The position numbers and the translations under genes were made by a program. From NCBI GenBank assembly GCA_963565915.1, contig OY751495.1, forward strand, positions 1,364,001 through 1,428,000: 64,000 bases of DNA, in the 5' to 3' direction. This DNA comes from Entoloma clypeatum (taxonomy: Eukaryota; Basidiomycota; Agaricomycetes; Agaricales; Entolomataceae). Of this stretch, positions 30,840-41,093 are shown piece after piece. Under the pieces are notes generated by a model that did not search any database, was not told where the DNA came from, and saw only the letters and a list, made by a program, of their open reading frames with translations. Each line of letters begins with the position of its first letter. Position 1 is the first letter of the stretch.

Positions 30840-32782
30840 TGTTGTGCAGGGTGTTGTTATCCGTAGATGTTGCCTTCCCATTGAGGCGAGTTAGTGTTCC
30901 TTTGTGGTCAGGGGGCATCAGCAGGTGGAGGATTCGCTGGCTGGTTCTGGACCTCAGGGTCATCCTGATTCAAAGGTGGCACATCAGTGCCATTGTGCTG
31001 GTTTCTATTTGGAGCACAAGGGGGGCAATCATCGCTTCTTGATCTGCTACCACCACGTGCACAGCCACCAGTGGAGCCAACACCTCGCTCTATCGCCACA
31101 TCACGCGACATCCAGCACTCTGATCGGTATCAAAACACTCTCCAAACATTTTCGTGACAATCCAGGTGCAAAGGACCTTTTTGGTCCTGTCTACCAACAC
31201 ATGGCAATGAAGTTTAACAACATTGGCCTTTACACCCCGGCGGAAGCTGTGGCGGCTTTGCCTCCCCCTCCCCCTCCTCTGACATGTCGGCCCCCCCGAC
31301 CCCTCCTCCTCGACCTCCTCCCCCCACTGCCCCTGTGGCAGCACCGGTTAGTCCGGCTGCTGGCGCTGCTACAGGTGGTGGTGCCATGGACCTGGACGTG
31401 GAACCCCCCGGACTGAACCGTGCCCCTGCTGGCCCCCCTCACCCTCGCCCCTCTGGTCGCAAGAGGCCGCCTCTGCTGCTCAGACACCTAGTGGCCCCCC
31501 GCCTCCTCCTCCCCCTGTGAACCCCCAACCTGGGCGGAACACACCTCCTGTTGCTAGGCATCGCCCTTACAACACATCCAACGGCCCCTCACACCGCTCC
31601 ATCGTTGTTGTCGTGGATGCGAAGGATACTATGGTAGACCTTCTCCCACTGGCCACACGCATCTCTCGCCATGTCGACTCACTCCAGAGCTCAATCATGG
31701 TTGAATCCTTCCGCCTGGCTTACGGTGGGCTCTGCCTCACCACAACCAGCATCCCTTCCCCCTCCGACCTCTCCAGGTTGGAAACCTTCATATGCTCCGT
31801 TGTTCCCAAAGGATCCACAGTCCGATGTGAGGTGCCTTCATCCCGCTCATTCTGTAAACTTGTAGGTGTCCCGTTTTACCGCGGTGACAGACCTATCACC
31901 TCCAAGGACGCTGAAAGCGCCCTCCACTCTTCTGGCTTCAAAGACAGCATCCGCCTTGCGTCTCCGCCCTGGATCGTTCGTGATTCCAGGCGCGCCGACA
32001 CATGCACCATCTATTTCAACATCTGGGACTCCCAAACTGGCTCCCGGATGAAGACATTTGTCAACCGCTCCCTAAACTTGGGGATGACGGTCTGCTTCTT
32101 TCGAAAGGCCTCCATGAAGATTGGTATGCCTCTCTGCACCCGCTGCTGTTCGTGGGGACATAACACAAACTTCTGCAACTCCACGCGCGTATTCTGCCCC
32201 ATTTGTAGGGGTCAGAAAACCATTGCTCTCTTGCCACCTGCTGCAAGGGATGCCCTGATGCGAACCCTCCCATTCCTCCCACCACCAAGGGGACTCCTTG
32301 TCCTCACAACACTCATTGCAAGAACTGCAGCAAACCTCACGCTGCCAACTCTCCACGCTGTCAGTTTTGGCAGCACCGTTTTGACCGGGGCTGGATCATG
32401 GCCCAATATTCGAGGGGCAAGCCATCTGGGCTCGACCTCCATGTACATCCCTTGACTGGGGAAACCGGTACTCGTCGGAAAGCCCCTGCCTCTGGCCATG
32501 GCCGCGATGATGGGGAGGTGTGAACTGGCCATAAGGATGCTTAAAGTCATACTCCCCTCAAGGAGTATCCAGCTACATGTATGTCATCTCTCTCTACATA
32601 TTGTGTTACTTTTGGTGTATGCTCTCCTCTGTATTCCTTTGATTGCATCTTATCGCTGTACCGTCTTTTCTATTTTTTGGACATTTCTGTGCTAGCCCAC
32701 ACGCACATTAAAATTCTTTACTGCCGACTTGTAGTAGTAGGCGACCGGACTGCCCTCAGGGTACCGGTATATAAATTGTTAA
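30840..32782 (+). mobile_element. ORF1-only non-LTR retrotransposon copy
   Basis: A proline-rich N-terminal region with frameshifts (to about 31,520) leads into a 312-codon frame (31,517-32,455). That frame contains VVVDAKDTMVDLLPLATRIS, RADTCTIYFNIWDSQTG and the zinc knuckle CTRCCSWGHNTNFC, with two further knuckles (CPICRG.., CKNCSKPHAANSPRC) in shifted frames. The ORF ends at GEV-stop (about 32,521), but instead of ORF2 a 260-base 3' region follows. Its last bases 'ggtatataaattgttaa' resemble the 3' end of the full non-LTR element at 35,425-39,079. No endonuclease or RT is present. Confidence 0.65.
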
Positions 32783-32949
32783 TAGACCGAGACCGTGGTC
32801 TCGGTCTATGCTAAAATGGGAAGGGCCCGGTCTTCGGTCTCAACCAAAAAATCTTTTTGTTGAAGACCGGTAAAAGACCAGTTGAAACCAGTCTAAACTG
32901 GTCTTTTTGGGTACTGGTACAAGGTGTCTACATGTATTTATGTGGCTGT

Positions 32950-33600
32950 CGGCCGTTGGGCGATAAAGGGGGACACGTTGTGGCAGTTGGGCACGGGATG
33001 CTGTTGGGCGTGAAGGGAGGCCATTGGGCATGAGTCGACAAGGCCATTGAGAGGGGGCCGTTGGGCATGAATGGATGCCGTTGGGCGCGTGGACGCCGTT
33101 GGGCAGAGGAGCGGCCGTTAGGTGCAAGTCGATGCCGTTGGGCGTGTGGAGCGGCATTGGGGGTGAGTTGACGCCGTGGGGCGCGATAGGGGGCCGTTGG
33201 GCATGAGTGGAGGCCATTGGGGGTGAAGGGAGGCCGTTGGGCATGAAAGGACGCTGTTGGGCGCTAGACGGGGCCGTTGGGCACATTGGGTGCGAGTGGA
33301 GGCCGTTGGGTGTGGGTGGAGGCCGTTGAGCATGAAGAGAGGCCGTTGGGCATGAAAGGACGCTGTTGGGTGCTAGAGGGGGCCGTTGGGCACAGGAGGG
33401 ACCGTTGGGGGTGAGTCGAGGCCGTTGGGCATGGGTGGAGGCCGTTGGGGGCAAAGGGACGCTGTTGGGCATGAAAGGACGCTGTTGGGCGTGAAAGGAA
33501 GCCGTTGGGCACGAAAGGACGCCGTTGGGCGCTAGAGGGGGCCATTGGGTGCTAGAGGGAGCCGTTGGGCGCCAGAAAGGGCCGTTGGGCAAGAGTGGGC
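32950..33600. repeat. 20-bp minisatellite (second array)
   Basis: About 32 copies of the 'gccgttgggcatgagtggag'-type unit, the longest array in the window, with regular 20-base spacing and substitutions mainly in the second half of each unit. A 250-codon frame on the opposite strand is produced by the repeat alone. Confidence 0.88.
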
Positions 33601-34689
33601 ATGAAAGTCAGATGGCGAACTGGGCAAAGGGTTTGTTTGGCCCAGAAAGCAGCCAAAGCAAATAAGGGCAAATAGCCTGCCCTCGTTTGGATGCACATCA
33701 GGCGCGCATCAAATGTGTCAACTAAATATAAACACACTTACAAAAACATCACACATCTGCCTACATGTCTTACACAGGGGCAGCAAAAGCTTATGCACTA
33801 TATCAATTAAGTATTAGAGCATTATGTGTCACTGACTATGTATCTATTTTGTGAAATTTTGCTACGGATCTTATGATATAGCGATGCAGAGGTCTGCACC
33901 AAATAATAGTAAACAATGCGCAGAATGCATCACGTGGGTGCGCGCGGCACCTTCCTCATGGTCTAATAAGGGTTTTAAGTCATAGAACTCATAAATACAT
34001 ATATATTGACCTTCTGAAACACCTTGAATAATTTTAAGATGTCTAGATAAGATAGAAATAATGAAATGTGCATATTTCAGTAAAAGTGTTATATCTCCAT
34101 GATTAATCCACCAAATTTTAAAAACAAATGTGCTGTGAGATCCCCTGAATGGGGGGAATCCAAAGCTGAAGTAAAATTTTCTGGTCAAATTTTTGACCTA
34201 TTTTGCTTATATTCACCTTATTAAGTCCTTGAATTTTATTTGCATGGTCTGAATAGGTTTACATGCGATGTTGCAGTAGTATATATTTACTACATGTAGT
34301 TTAAAGGGGTTGTGGAAAGGAGAAAGTGAGGAAATGATGTTTTTTGTGTTTGAGGTAACTCATGATGCACTGTTTATCACAATTTACAATGTGATTTGAT
34401 ACATCAATTTGCTGCCCAGACTCTCTACCATACATGGCTCATGTATCTAACTGTATATATACTTCTAATAGGTTTATAAACATTCCTAAATCAGTTAATA
34501 AGTATATTTGAGGCCTGTGATGTCACGGTTTGGGCATTGAGGCCGTGAGTTTCAATGACACAATCGCTCGGCATTGACTGCCGAGTACCTCGGCAATCGC
34601 TGAAAGTTGAACCATAAGTCGACAGCCAGCGAAACGTTCCCACAGTTCTTTTTATCCCCCACCTCCACTCCATATGGCCACCACCTCCG

Positions 34690-35092
34690 CCCAACACCCA
34701 CCACTCATGGCTAACAACCACCACTTGTGGCCAACGGCCCACTATTGCCCCCTCTAGCGCCCAACAGCCTACTTTTGCGGACAACGGCCTCCGTTCACGC
34801 CCAATGCCTCCACCCACGCCCAACGGCCCCTCCTGTGCCCAATGGCCTCCACTTGTGCCCCACGGCCTCAACTCACCCCCAATGCTGCTCCACTCATGCC
34901 CAATGGCCTCCGTTCATGCCCAATACTCCACCCACACCCAATGGCCTCGACTCACGCCCCACGGCCTCCACCCACACCCAACGCCCCCTATTGCGCCCAA
35001 CAGCCTCCACTCATGCCCAAAGCCGCCCAATCACGCCCAACAGCACCGACTCATGCCCAACGTGTCGAACAGTCTCCGTTCATGCCCAACGG
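34690..35092. repeat. 20-bp minisatellite (third array, inverted)
   Basis: The C-rich strand is forward here: 'cgcccaacggcctccactca'-type units repeat about 20 times. It is in the opposite orientation to the array at 32,950, giving the composite element its inverted symmetry. The overlapping forward open frames of about 100 codons are by-products. Confidence 0.88.
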
Positions 35093-35559
35093 CTACCACT
35101 TCCATACATATATATATTTAGCCACCATGTATAATTAATCGACCCACCAAACCGGTTCTGACCGGTGCAGACCGGTTCGGTCCACCGTCCATGGGTCCGG
35201 TTTTTTGCCCTTTTGTCATATATGAAGACCGGTCTCAGTCTCGGTCTATGCCCCTCGGAGGCAAAAAACCGAACTGAACTGAACCCTCAAACACTACTTG
35301 TCATGAACTACACAAAATAAGCTCTCAGCTTGCCAAAGTCAAGAATTCCACTACTGGAGTACCATTTGGTGGAATAAACATGATATTTGCAGGAGACTTT
35401 GCTCAATTACCACCACCAGTGGGATGTTTAGCTGTCTTCTTAAAGGAAGGTAGCTTCTTTGGGGGCGGCAGAGGTTTGGGATCCCTCGCCACTGTGATGT
35501 CGCATGTCTGCGTCAGCCGGAGCGTCCAGCTGCCAAGCTCTCATCCCGCTCTGTCCCTC

Positions 35560-36740
35560 TGCCCCCGGTGAAGCAACAACCCTCTGGCCTTACCGGCTCA
35601 TTGTGGGCTCCCCCGCCCACCATTGTAGCTGCAGCCCAACCCTGGACCACTGCATTTAAGAAATGCAAGTCCGCTGCAGAGTTGCAGCAGGAAACGCTGG
35701 TCGCCATGGCCAAAACTTTGCCTGCCACCACCACTATCGCCCTACAGCAAGCCACGGCTGCCATCAGGCCCACCTCGCCCACTGCTTCCCAGGCTTGCTG
35801 AAAGAAGCAGAAGTGTTTCACCATGTCAGGATGGTCTCACAAATCTGTCTCTGTTTACACCTCCCCCCTCCCTTCCCTTGGATGGTGGAGACTATCTTCA
35901 CCCAGATCAATGGCCATCTGAGCAATGCAAAGAGGACAATCCATGTCACTTCTGTTGAGTCAAACTGGGGAGGTCTCTCTCTGATGACCGACAAAGTCCC
36001 TGATGAGGACGACCTCAAGATCTTCCAAAGCCTTTTCGAGACCTGGCTCGCTGCCAGCGCTCATTCGGCCCCCGACACTGAGCTTCGCGTGGAGGTCCCC
36101 ATCTCCAAATTGAGTCTCAAAATCTGCGACTTCCCGTACTACAGACTCACCCTGCAACACGACCCGAAATCTGTCCGCCTTGTTCCCCTCTCGGAGAGCC
36201 AGATTGCTGACATCATGTCATCTGCCCCCTTTGCCCGCGACTTCTCCTACTATGAGAACTCAAAGCCCCACCTCACCAGAAACTTCCCATCGTCTAGCAC
36301 TGGGACCATCTGGTTTGATATTGAAGACTCCCATGGGGGTCTCATTCTCAAGAACCTCGCTGGAAAGGTCTTCATGTATGGACCTTACCGCCTCGTCCTA
36401 AATCCCGCTGAGAAGCACGTTGGAGTGCCTCAATGCAACCACTGCTGGTGATTCAGCCATCTGTCCAACACATGGATCTGCCCGCTCAAAAGCAAACTCT
36501 GCCCCATCTGCGGTGAACCCCACACCGTCAAATTCCACCGCGCCCTTGCCTCCTGCTGCCACGGGAACACCAAGGCAAACCCCCCAGTCCTTCCCACCCC
36601 CAATGGCAAGGACTGCGAACATGCAGGATGCTGCATCAACTGCAAAGGTGACCACCATGCAGATGATCGTGTATGCAAATACTGGAAAAGCCGGTTCAAC
36701 CCTGATTGGATCTGGTGCCATTATCAAGAAGCAAACATAA
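35560..36740 (+). pseudogene. ORF1 (Gag-like) of the 35.4-kb non-LTR element
   Basis: An alanine-rich helical N-terminus (AAELQQETLVAMAKTLPATT) is followed by a frame change into the 262-codon frame 35,663-36,451. It contains TIHVTSVESNWGGLSLMTDK and FDIEDSHGGLILKNLAGKVF. Zinc knuckles come next: CNHCW with a TGA, then CPICGEPHTVKFH and CCINCKGDHHADDRVC in the next frame. It would bind element RNA in a particle. The block order is the same as in the ORF1-only copies, but the sequence is clearly a different subfamily. Confidence 0.75.
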
Positions 36741-36825
36741 GTGCGGACTTCACCCACTTCTTTGAATCTAATCCCTCGCCTCATCTAGCTGACCAAGACA
36801 ATTGCCACATTCAATCAGACGTAGT

Positions 36826-38690
36826 CGTATGTTAGGTACAACTATGAATAAATTTGAGGGCTTGTGTATCCGCTCCCAGAATGTTTACCGAAAGAGCATT
36901 CTCCTGTCAACAATGTTAGAGCAACAAAAAGATAACCTTGACATCATCTTTGTGCAAGAGCCCCCCTGGGCTACCATAAGACATGTCACGTCCATGATGA
37001 GTTCGATCTGGTCTTCCTCCCTAACACGGATAAAGACTCAATCATTAAACTTGGGAGCCCAGACAAGTCAGACCACCACTCAATCATTACCCTCCTCAGA
37101 TCTCCCCTCATTGACGCGAGGAAACATTACTGTATAGTGCCAGACTTGGAAGAGGAAACTCATTTCTTGTCCATGCTCACAGAATCCATTGCCTCTATCC
37201 CTATCCCAGTCACAGCCTCTAGGGAGGACATCACCAGTATTATCCAGAAGGTCCAGGAGCTCGTCCTGGCTGAGTGGACCACTTTCGCTTGCTCTTCCTG
37301 GGACTCATTCCGGTTGAAGGGCTGGTGGGATGCGGACTGCAAGGCCAGGTGGCACACCTATTCCAATTTGGGTAAATGAGATGGGTGAGGAATTGACCGG
37401 CGTCTTTAGTGGAGTTCTGTTGAACCCCTCCAAATTGATCTGGGTGTAGCAGACCGTAGCGGGCGAGTTCCCACTGGAGTCTGTTAGCAATAGCTTTCTC
37501 AAATAGTTTGCCCAGGGTGTTTAGAAGCACAATGGGACAAAACGCTTTGGGAACATCATAGGCTTATTCGGTTTAGGAATAATGACAGTCATTGAGATTT
37601 TGAAGGCATTGGGCCAGAATCCTGCCAAGAGGCAGGCATTCAGGATCCAGACAAACAGCTTCAAGATGTGCTCATGTGCGATCAGGCACTTGAGGTGAGA
37701 CCATGTAAGATGGTCGGGACCAGGGGCAGACTGGCTGGAATAGCTGGCTAGGGCCTGGAGGACCTCTTGTGATGTGAATGGAACCCAGGCCCTTTTGGGC
37801 TGTGGGTCAAGAGCGTTGCGCAGCCTGTCAGGGTCAACAGGGCATGCTTCAGCAGACTGAAAGGACTTATGGGGGGCGTCGCAGGTCTCGGCAGTAGTGG
37901 AACAGGTCTCGCCTTCAAAAATAATAGCCTCAGGAGAGGTGTTCTTTCGTGGGCCGACCCAAGAAGTAAGGTCCCAAGGATGCTTGTTTTTGTTGGAGAC
38001 TTCGTCGATTTTCTTGTTGAAGAAGTTCCGTTTAGCGGTGCATATGATTTTGTGCATAGCGCGCCAGTCTTGGTCTGCCTTGTGTGGGATGGTCAAGGAA
38101 ACTCAAGACAAGTGTTGTCGCCATTGACCTGGCACAGTACTTTCCCTCTCTCAACCACTCGGTTATCTCGCTTCTCCGACACTGTCGAGTGTGGTGAGGC
38201 GGCCTCCAGATCCCTCGACTTCAACACGAAACAATTCACAGATGACATGCTCGGTGACTGGAACAACCTGTACCAGTCCCCCAAGTATGTCGGCCGTCAC
38301 TACCAATTCCCAAGATCGTGCATCAGATGCCAAGACCACGCTTGGGCCAAACAAATGAAACCGTCCCACCTCAAGGGCGGCACATGGCTTAAGGATGTGG
38401 GTCACTCCCAATCCCTCACAGCTCAAATGGTTTGCGGCCTCACCAGTCATGCCCCAATTGGCCACTATAGACATAGGTTCAACATTGGTGACAAAATTGA
38501 ACAATGCGACTGTGGATCGGGGTCTGTCAAGGACTTTGCCCATGTATTCTACAAATGTCTGCACCACCCCATCAGGCCCCCAGATATGCCCACCTTCTTG
38601 AGGAACACTCCCATCTGGGACGTCTTTGGGAAATTCATTATGGACAACCCAGGGGCCCTTGCCTTTAGGGATTGTCCAACGCCTAACACA
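36826..38690 (+). pseudogene. ORF2 remnants: endonuclease, inverted RT, C-terminal zinc domain
   Basis: Forward: LDIIFVQEPPW (endonuclease N-terminus), then a deletion to HEFDLVFLPNTDKDSI and KSDHHSIITLL (C-terminal catalytic DHH region), to KGWWDADCKARWHTYSNLG at 37,376. Reverse strand from 38,096 to about 37,380: RKNTSPEAIIFEG, APGPDHLTWSHLK, VIIPKPNKP, LNTLGKLFEKAIANRLQ and LHPDQFGGV. Forward again at 38,103: TSVVAIDLAQYFPSLNHSVI (palm motif A), then a deletion to GHYRHRFNIGDKIEQCDCGS and DFAHVFYKCLHH. The YxDD box is deleted. The three parts are collinear if the middle is flipped. Confidence 0.85.
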
Positions 38691-41093
38691 ACCGTTGGCA
38701 GTAGTCGCGTGTAGCGCGCTGGGTACAAAGGGGTGCAGCCCCCTCTGGCAAGCGAATGTGATCGAAGGGTAAGAACCACACAGGCGCTTCTTTGGTGGGT
38801 AGGGTGCAGACACCCCCCAGCACCGTCAACGGCCAACCTCACAAGGTTGGAGTGCTCCTGTATCACGCGGCCAAATATTTGGGTGCACGTACCAACACAT
38901 TTGTTTATAACAGACTCCCCTGTCCTGGCGTGAGGACTTATCAGCTCGATGGAGCTTTGCGCCGCTTGTTTTTCATATGCACATAGATTCTCAGATTCAT
39001 GTAGTTTACTCTATGTCAAGCGGACTGTACCCCTAGTATACTGCTATATAAATTGTTGACAAAAAAAAAAAAAAAAACTACCAGTGGGAGGAGCTGCTTT
39101 GTACAGTCAAGCTGTCAGAACCAAACTAAATAATCCTCAAACTAAGTTTGGTCAGGAATCTTGCATGGGAAAGGTACTTTGACATCAAATAACTATAGTT
39201 GTTATTTTGAGGCAGAATATGTGCCAGAAAACTCAATCAGTCCAAGATGCTAAGCTCAGAAAAGCTTTGGAAAATATGAGATATGCAGCTTGTACCCAGG
39301 ATGATTTGAATTACTTGCAGTTATGTATTGTTGGAAATAAACCATCTTTATCACATAAAAATATCTGTAATGTATTTATTATTACTGCTCGAAATTCTCA
39401 AAAAGATAAAATCAATGATTTGGAATGTAAACCCTTTGCCAAAGATACAAATCAGAAACTTACAACATTTTATTCTATAGATTGTTTACCATGTTCTGAA
39501 AACAAAAACAAAAAATCTGAAAAATAAATCCACTGCATCAAGTTCATGCATGGGTCCCAAGATACAAGAATTATCATGGAATTTATCTCCATCCTCAACA
39601 AATCACATTCCTGGAAAACTTTCTTTGTGTATTGGCCTTCCTGTTATAGTCAGAAATAATAATGCAACTGAATTGTATATTACAAAAGATCAAGAAGGTC
39701 ATGTTGGTTGGCAAAGCACACAAAATACTTATAGAAATCAAGCACTGGAAGTCGTATATGTCAAATTATATAATGCTGCCAAAACCATTCAGCTAGAGGG
39801 TTTGCCTGAAAATGTGGTTCCAATTACAAGATCTTCTCCAAGAATGTTAAACTGTAACATACCCAGTGGCTTGAAAATTAAAATCAAACATGCTCAGATT
39901 GCTATATTGCCAAACTTTGCCATGACAGATTGTTCCTGTCAAGATAAAACAAGGCTTTTCAATATTGTTGATCTTTCACACTGTAAAAGTCATCAATCAT
40001 ACTACACTTGTCTTTCTCATAGTGCATCAAGTGAGGGGACTATCATTATGCAAAACTTCAATTCTAGATTAATAACAAAGGGTGCTGATGATTACTTGAG
40101 ACAGGAGCTTAGAGAACTGGAAATTCTCGATCAAATCACAGAATGGAAGTACAAAGGCACTTGGCCATCCAAGTTGAATGGAACTACTAGAAATGAACTT
40201 CTACATCACTTTCAAGAGTTTAAGGAAACAAAATATATATCTAAAAATGTTCACAGTCTTCTCAAATGGTCCCAGTCTGATCCAATGTCTCAAATCTCAA
40301 AGGTCACAGATTCAAAATAGAAAACTCTCAATAAATCAAAAGACTTTATACAATCTAACTTGGATAAATACATTGCTGCTAAAGATACTAAAGCTCTCAA
40401 TATCATATCATATGATCCAGCTCAGAAATTGAAAAAAAATACATTTGACAATCATATGAAAAATCCACTTGCCAAAAGGCAAAAATTCACAGAGGACACC
40501 AATCCAACAAAAAGTCTCAATTCTACTTCTAAAACTTCTCTAAAAAAAATTTGATTCTATAGAATGTCCATCAGATGTTGTTCCAAAGAGGCAAAATATT
40601 GGCAATCAAACTGCATAGCAGGGTCCCACAGGATTCATATGGAATTTTCACAACTGGAGTTGTGCTTATGATTCACTCTTTATCATACTCATTAATTTGT
40701 ACTTGTCTGACAGTAAGTATTGGACATCTGTTTATCGTTCCATCAGTCCTAACTAATCTACAATGGCTTTCTGTCTACTCCTTACAAGCTCTAAACAACA
40801 ATCTTTCCTTTGAAACAGTCTGTGATAATGTTAGACTACAACTTCATAGCAAATATGGTCCAGATTCTTTTCCATATGGTCAACAGGGAACTGATTTATT
40901 TTCATTGACTAGGCCCATGTTCAGATCTGTCAAACATGTAATACTTCATCTCCTGCTCCAAACCCTCCAATTATAGCACAGATTGATAACAATAGCACTT
41001 GTATTTCTATCAACAAATGGTTTGAAAACCATCAAAATCAGATCATGGATAAATGTACTACATGTCATTCTGATAGATTTATTAAAATGTTTG

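Larger units (their letters stand above)
32783..35296. mobile_element. hAT-like composite with two head-to-head minisatellite ends
   Basis: The right end (..GAACCCTCAAACACTA, 35,296) is the inverse of the left end of the 19,288 element and abuts Helitron helicase sequence. Moving inward come 'accggtct' words, a C-rich minisatellite (34,690-35,092), a 1.1-kb core matching 20,040-21,000 in reverse, a second minisatellite in the opposite orientation (32,950-33,600) and 'accggtct' words again at 32,783-32,930. The left terminal repeat is missing next to the ORF1-only element, so it is truncated or rearranged. No transposase gene. Confidence 0.7.
35425..39079 (+). mobile_element. Non-LTR (LINE-type) retrotransposon with poly(A), rearranged
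   Basis: Inserted in the Helitron helicase. ACCAGTGGGA flanks it at 35,415-35,424 and again at 39,080-39,089, and the right side is preceded by 17 A (39,061-39,077). ORF1 with zinc knuckles, a remnant of the apurinic-type endonuclease, RT and a C-terminal RNase H/zinc region are present. A 720-base internal segment is inverted (about 37,378-38,097). Deletions remove most of the endonuclease and the RT palm-to-thumb region. It moved by target-primed reverse transcription and is now dead. Confidence 0.88.
35297..41093 (+). pseudogene. Helitron helicase, C-terminal half, interrupted by a non-LTR element
   Basis: From 35,305: ELHKISSQLAKVKNSTTGVP, MIFAGDFAQLPPPVG, then the non-LTR insertion, then GGAALYSQAVRTKLN (39,090). 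The rest follows in pieces: QNMCQKTQSVQDAKLRKALE, LPVIVRNNNATELYITKDQE, then the C-terminal helicase motifs FAMTDCSCQDKTR and SYYTCLSHSASSEGTIIMQN up to a stop at 40,319. Further frames (40,321-41,093) read FIWNFHNWSCAYDSLFIILI and ETVCDNVRLQLHSKYGPDSF, matching the protease-like extension found after the helicase in fungal Helitrons. The upstream Rep and first helicase motifs are missing, cut by the hAT-like composite. Inactive. Confidence 0.85.

Noticed and set aside
30908..31111. Reverse-strand Asn/Pro-rich frame (DVPPLNQDDPEVQNQPANPP)
   Set aside because: It reads somewhat like the N-terminus of a retrotransposon Gag, but it overlaps the ORF1 region of the forward non-LTR element and has no continuation; left unassigned.
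32840..33592. A 250-codon proline-rich reverse-strand frame, and similar frames at 19,488-20,124 and 34,727-35,134
   Set aside because: Open only because a 20-bp C-rich minisatellite has no stops in any phase; the same peptide appears in all three frames.
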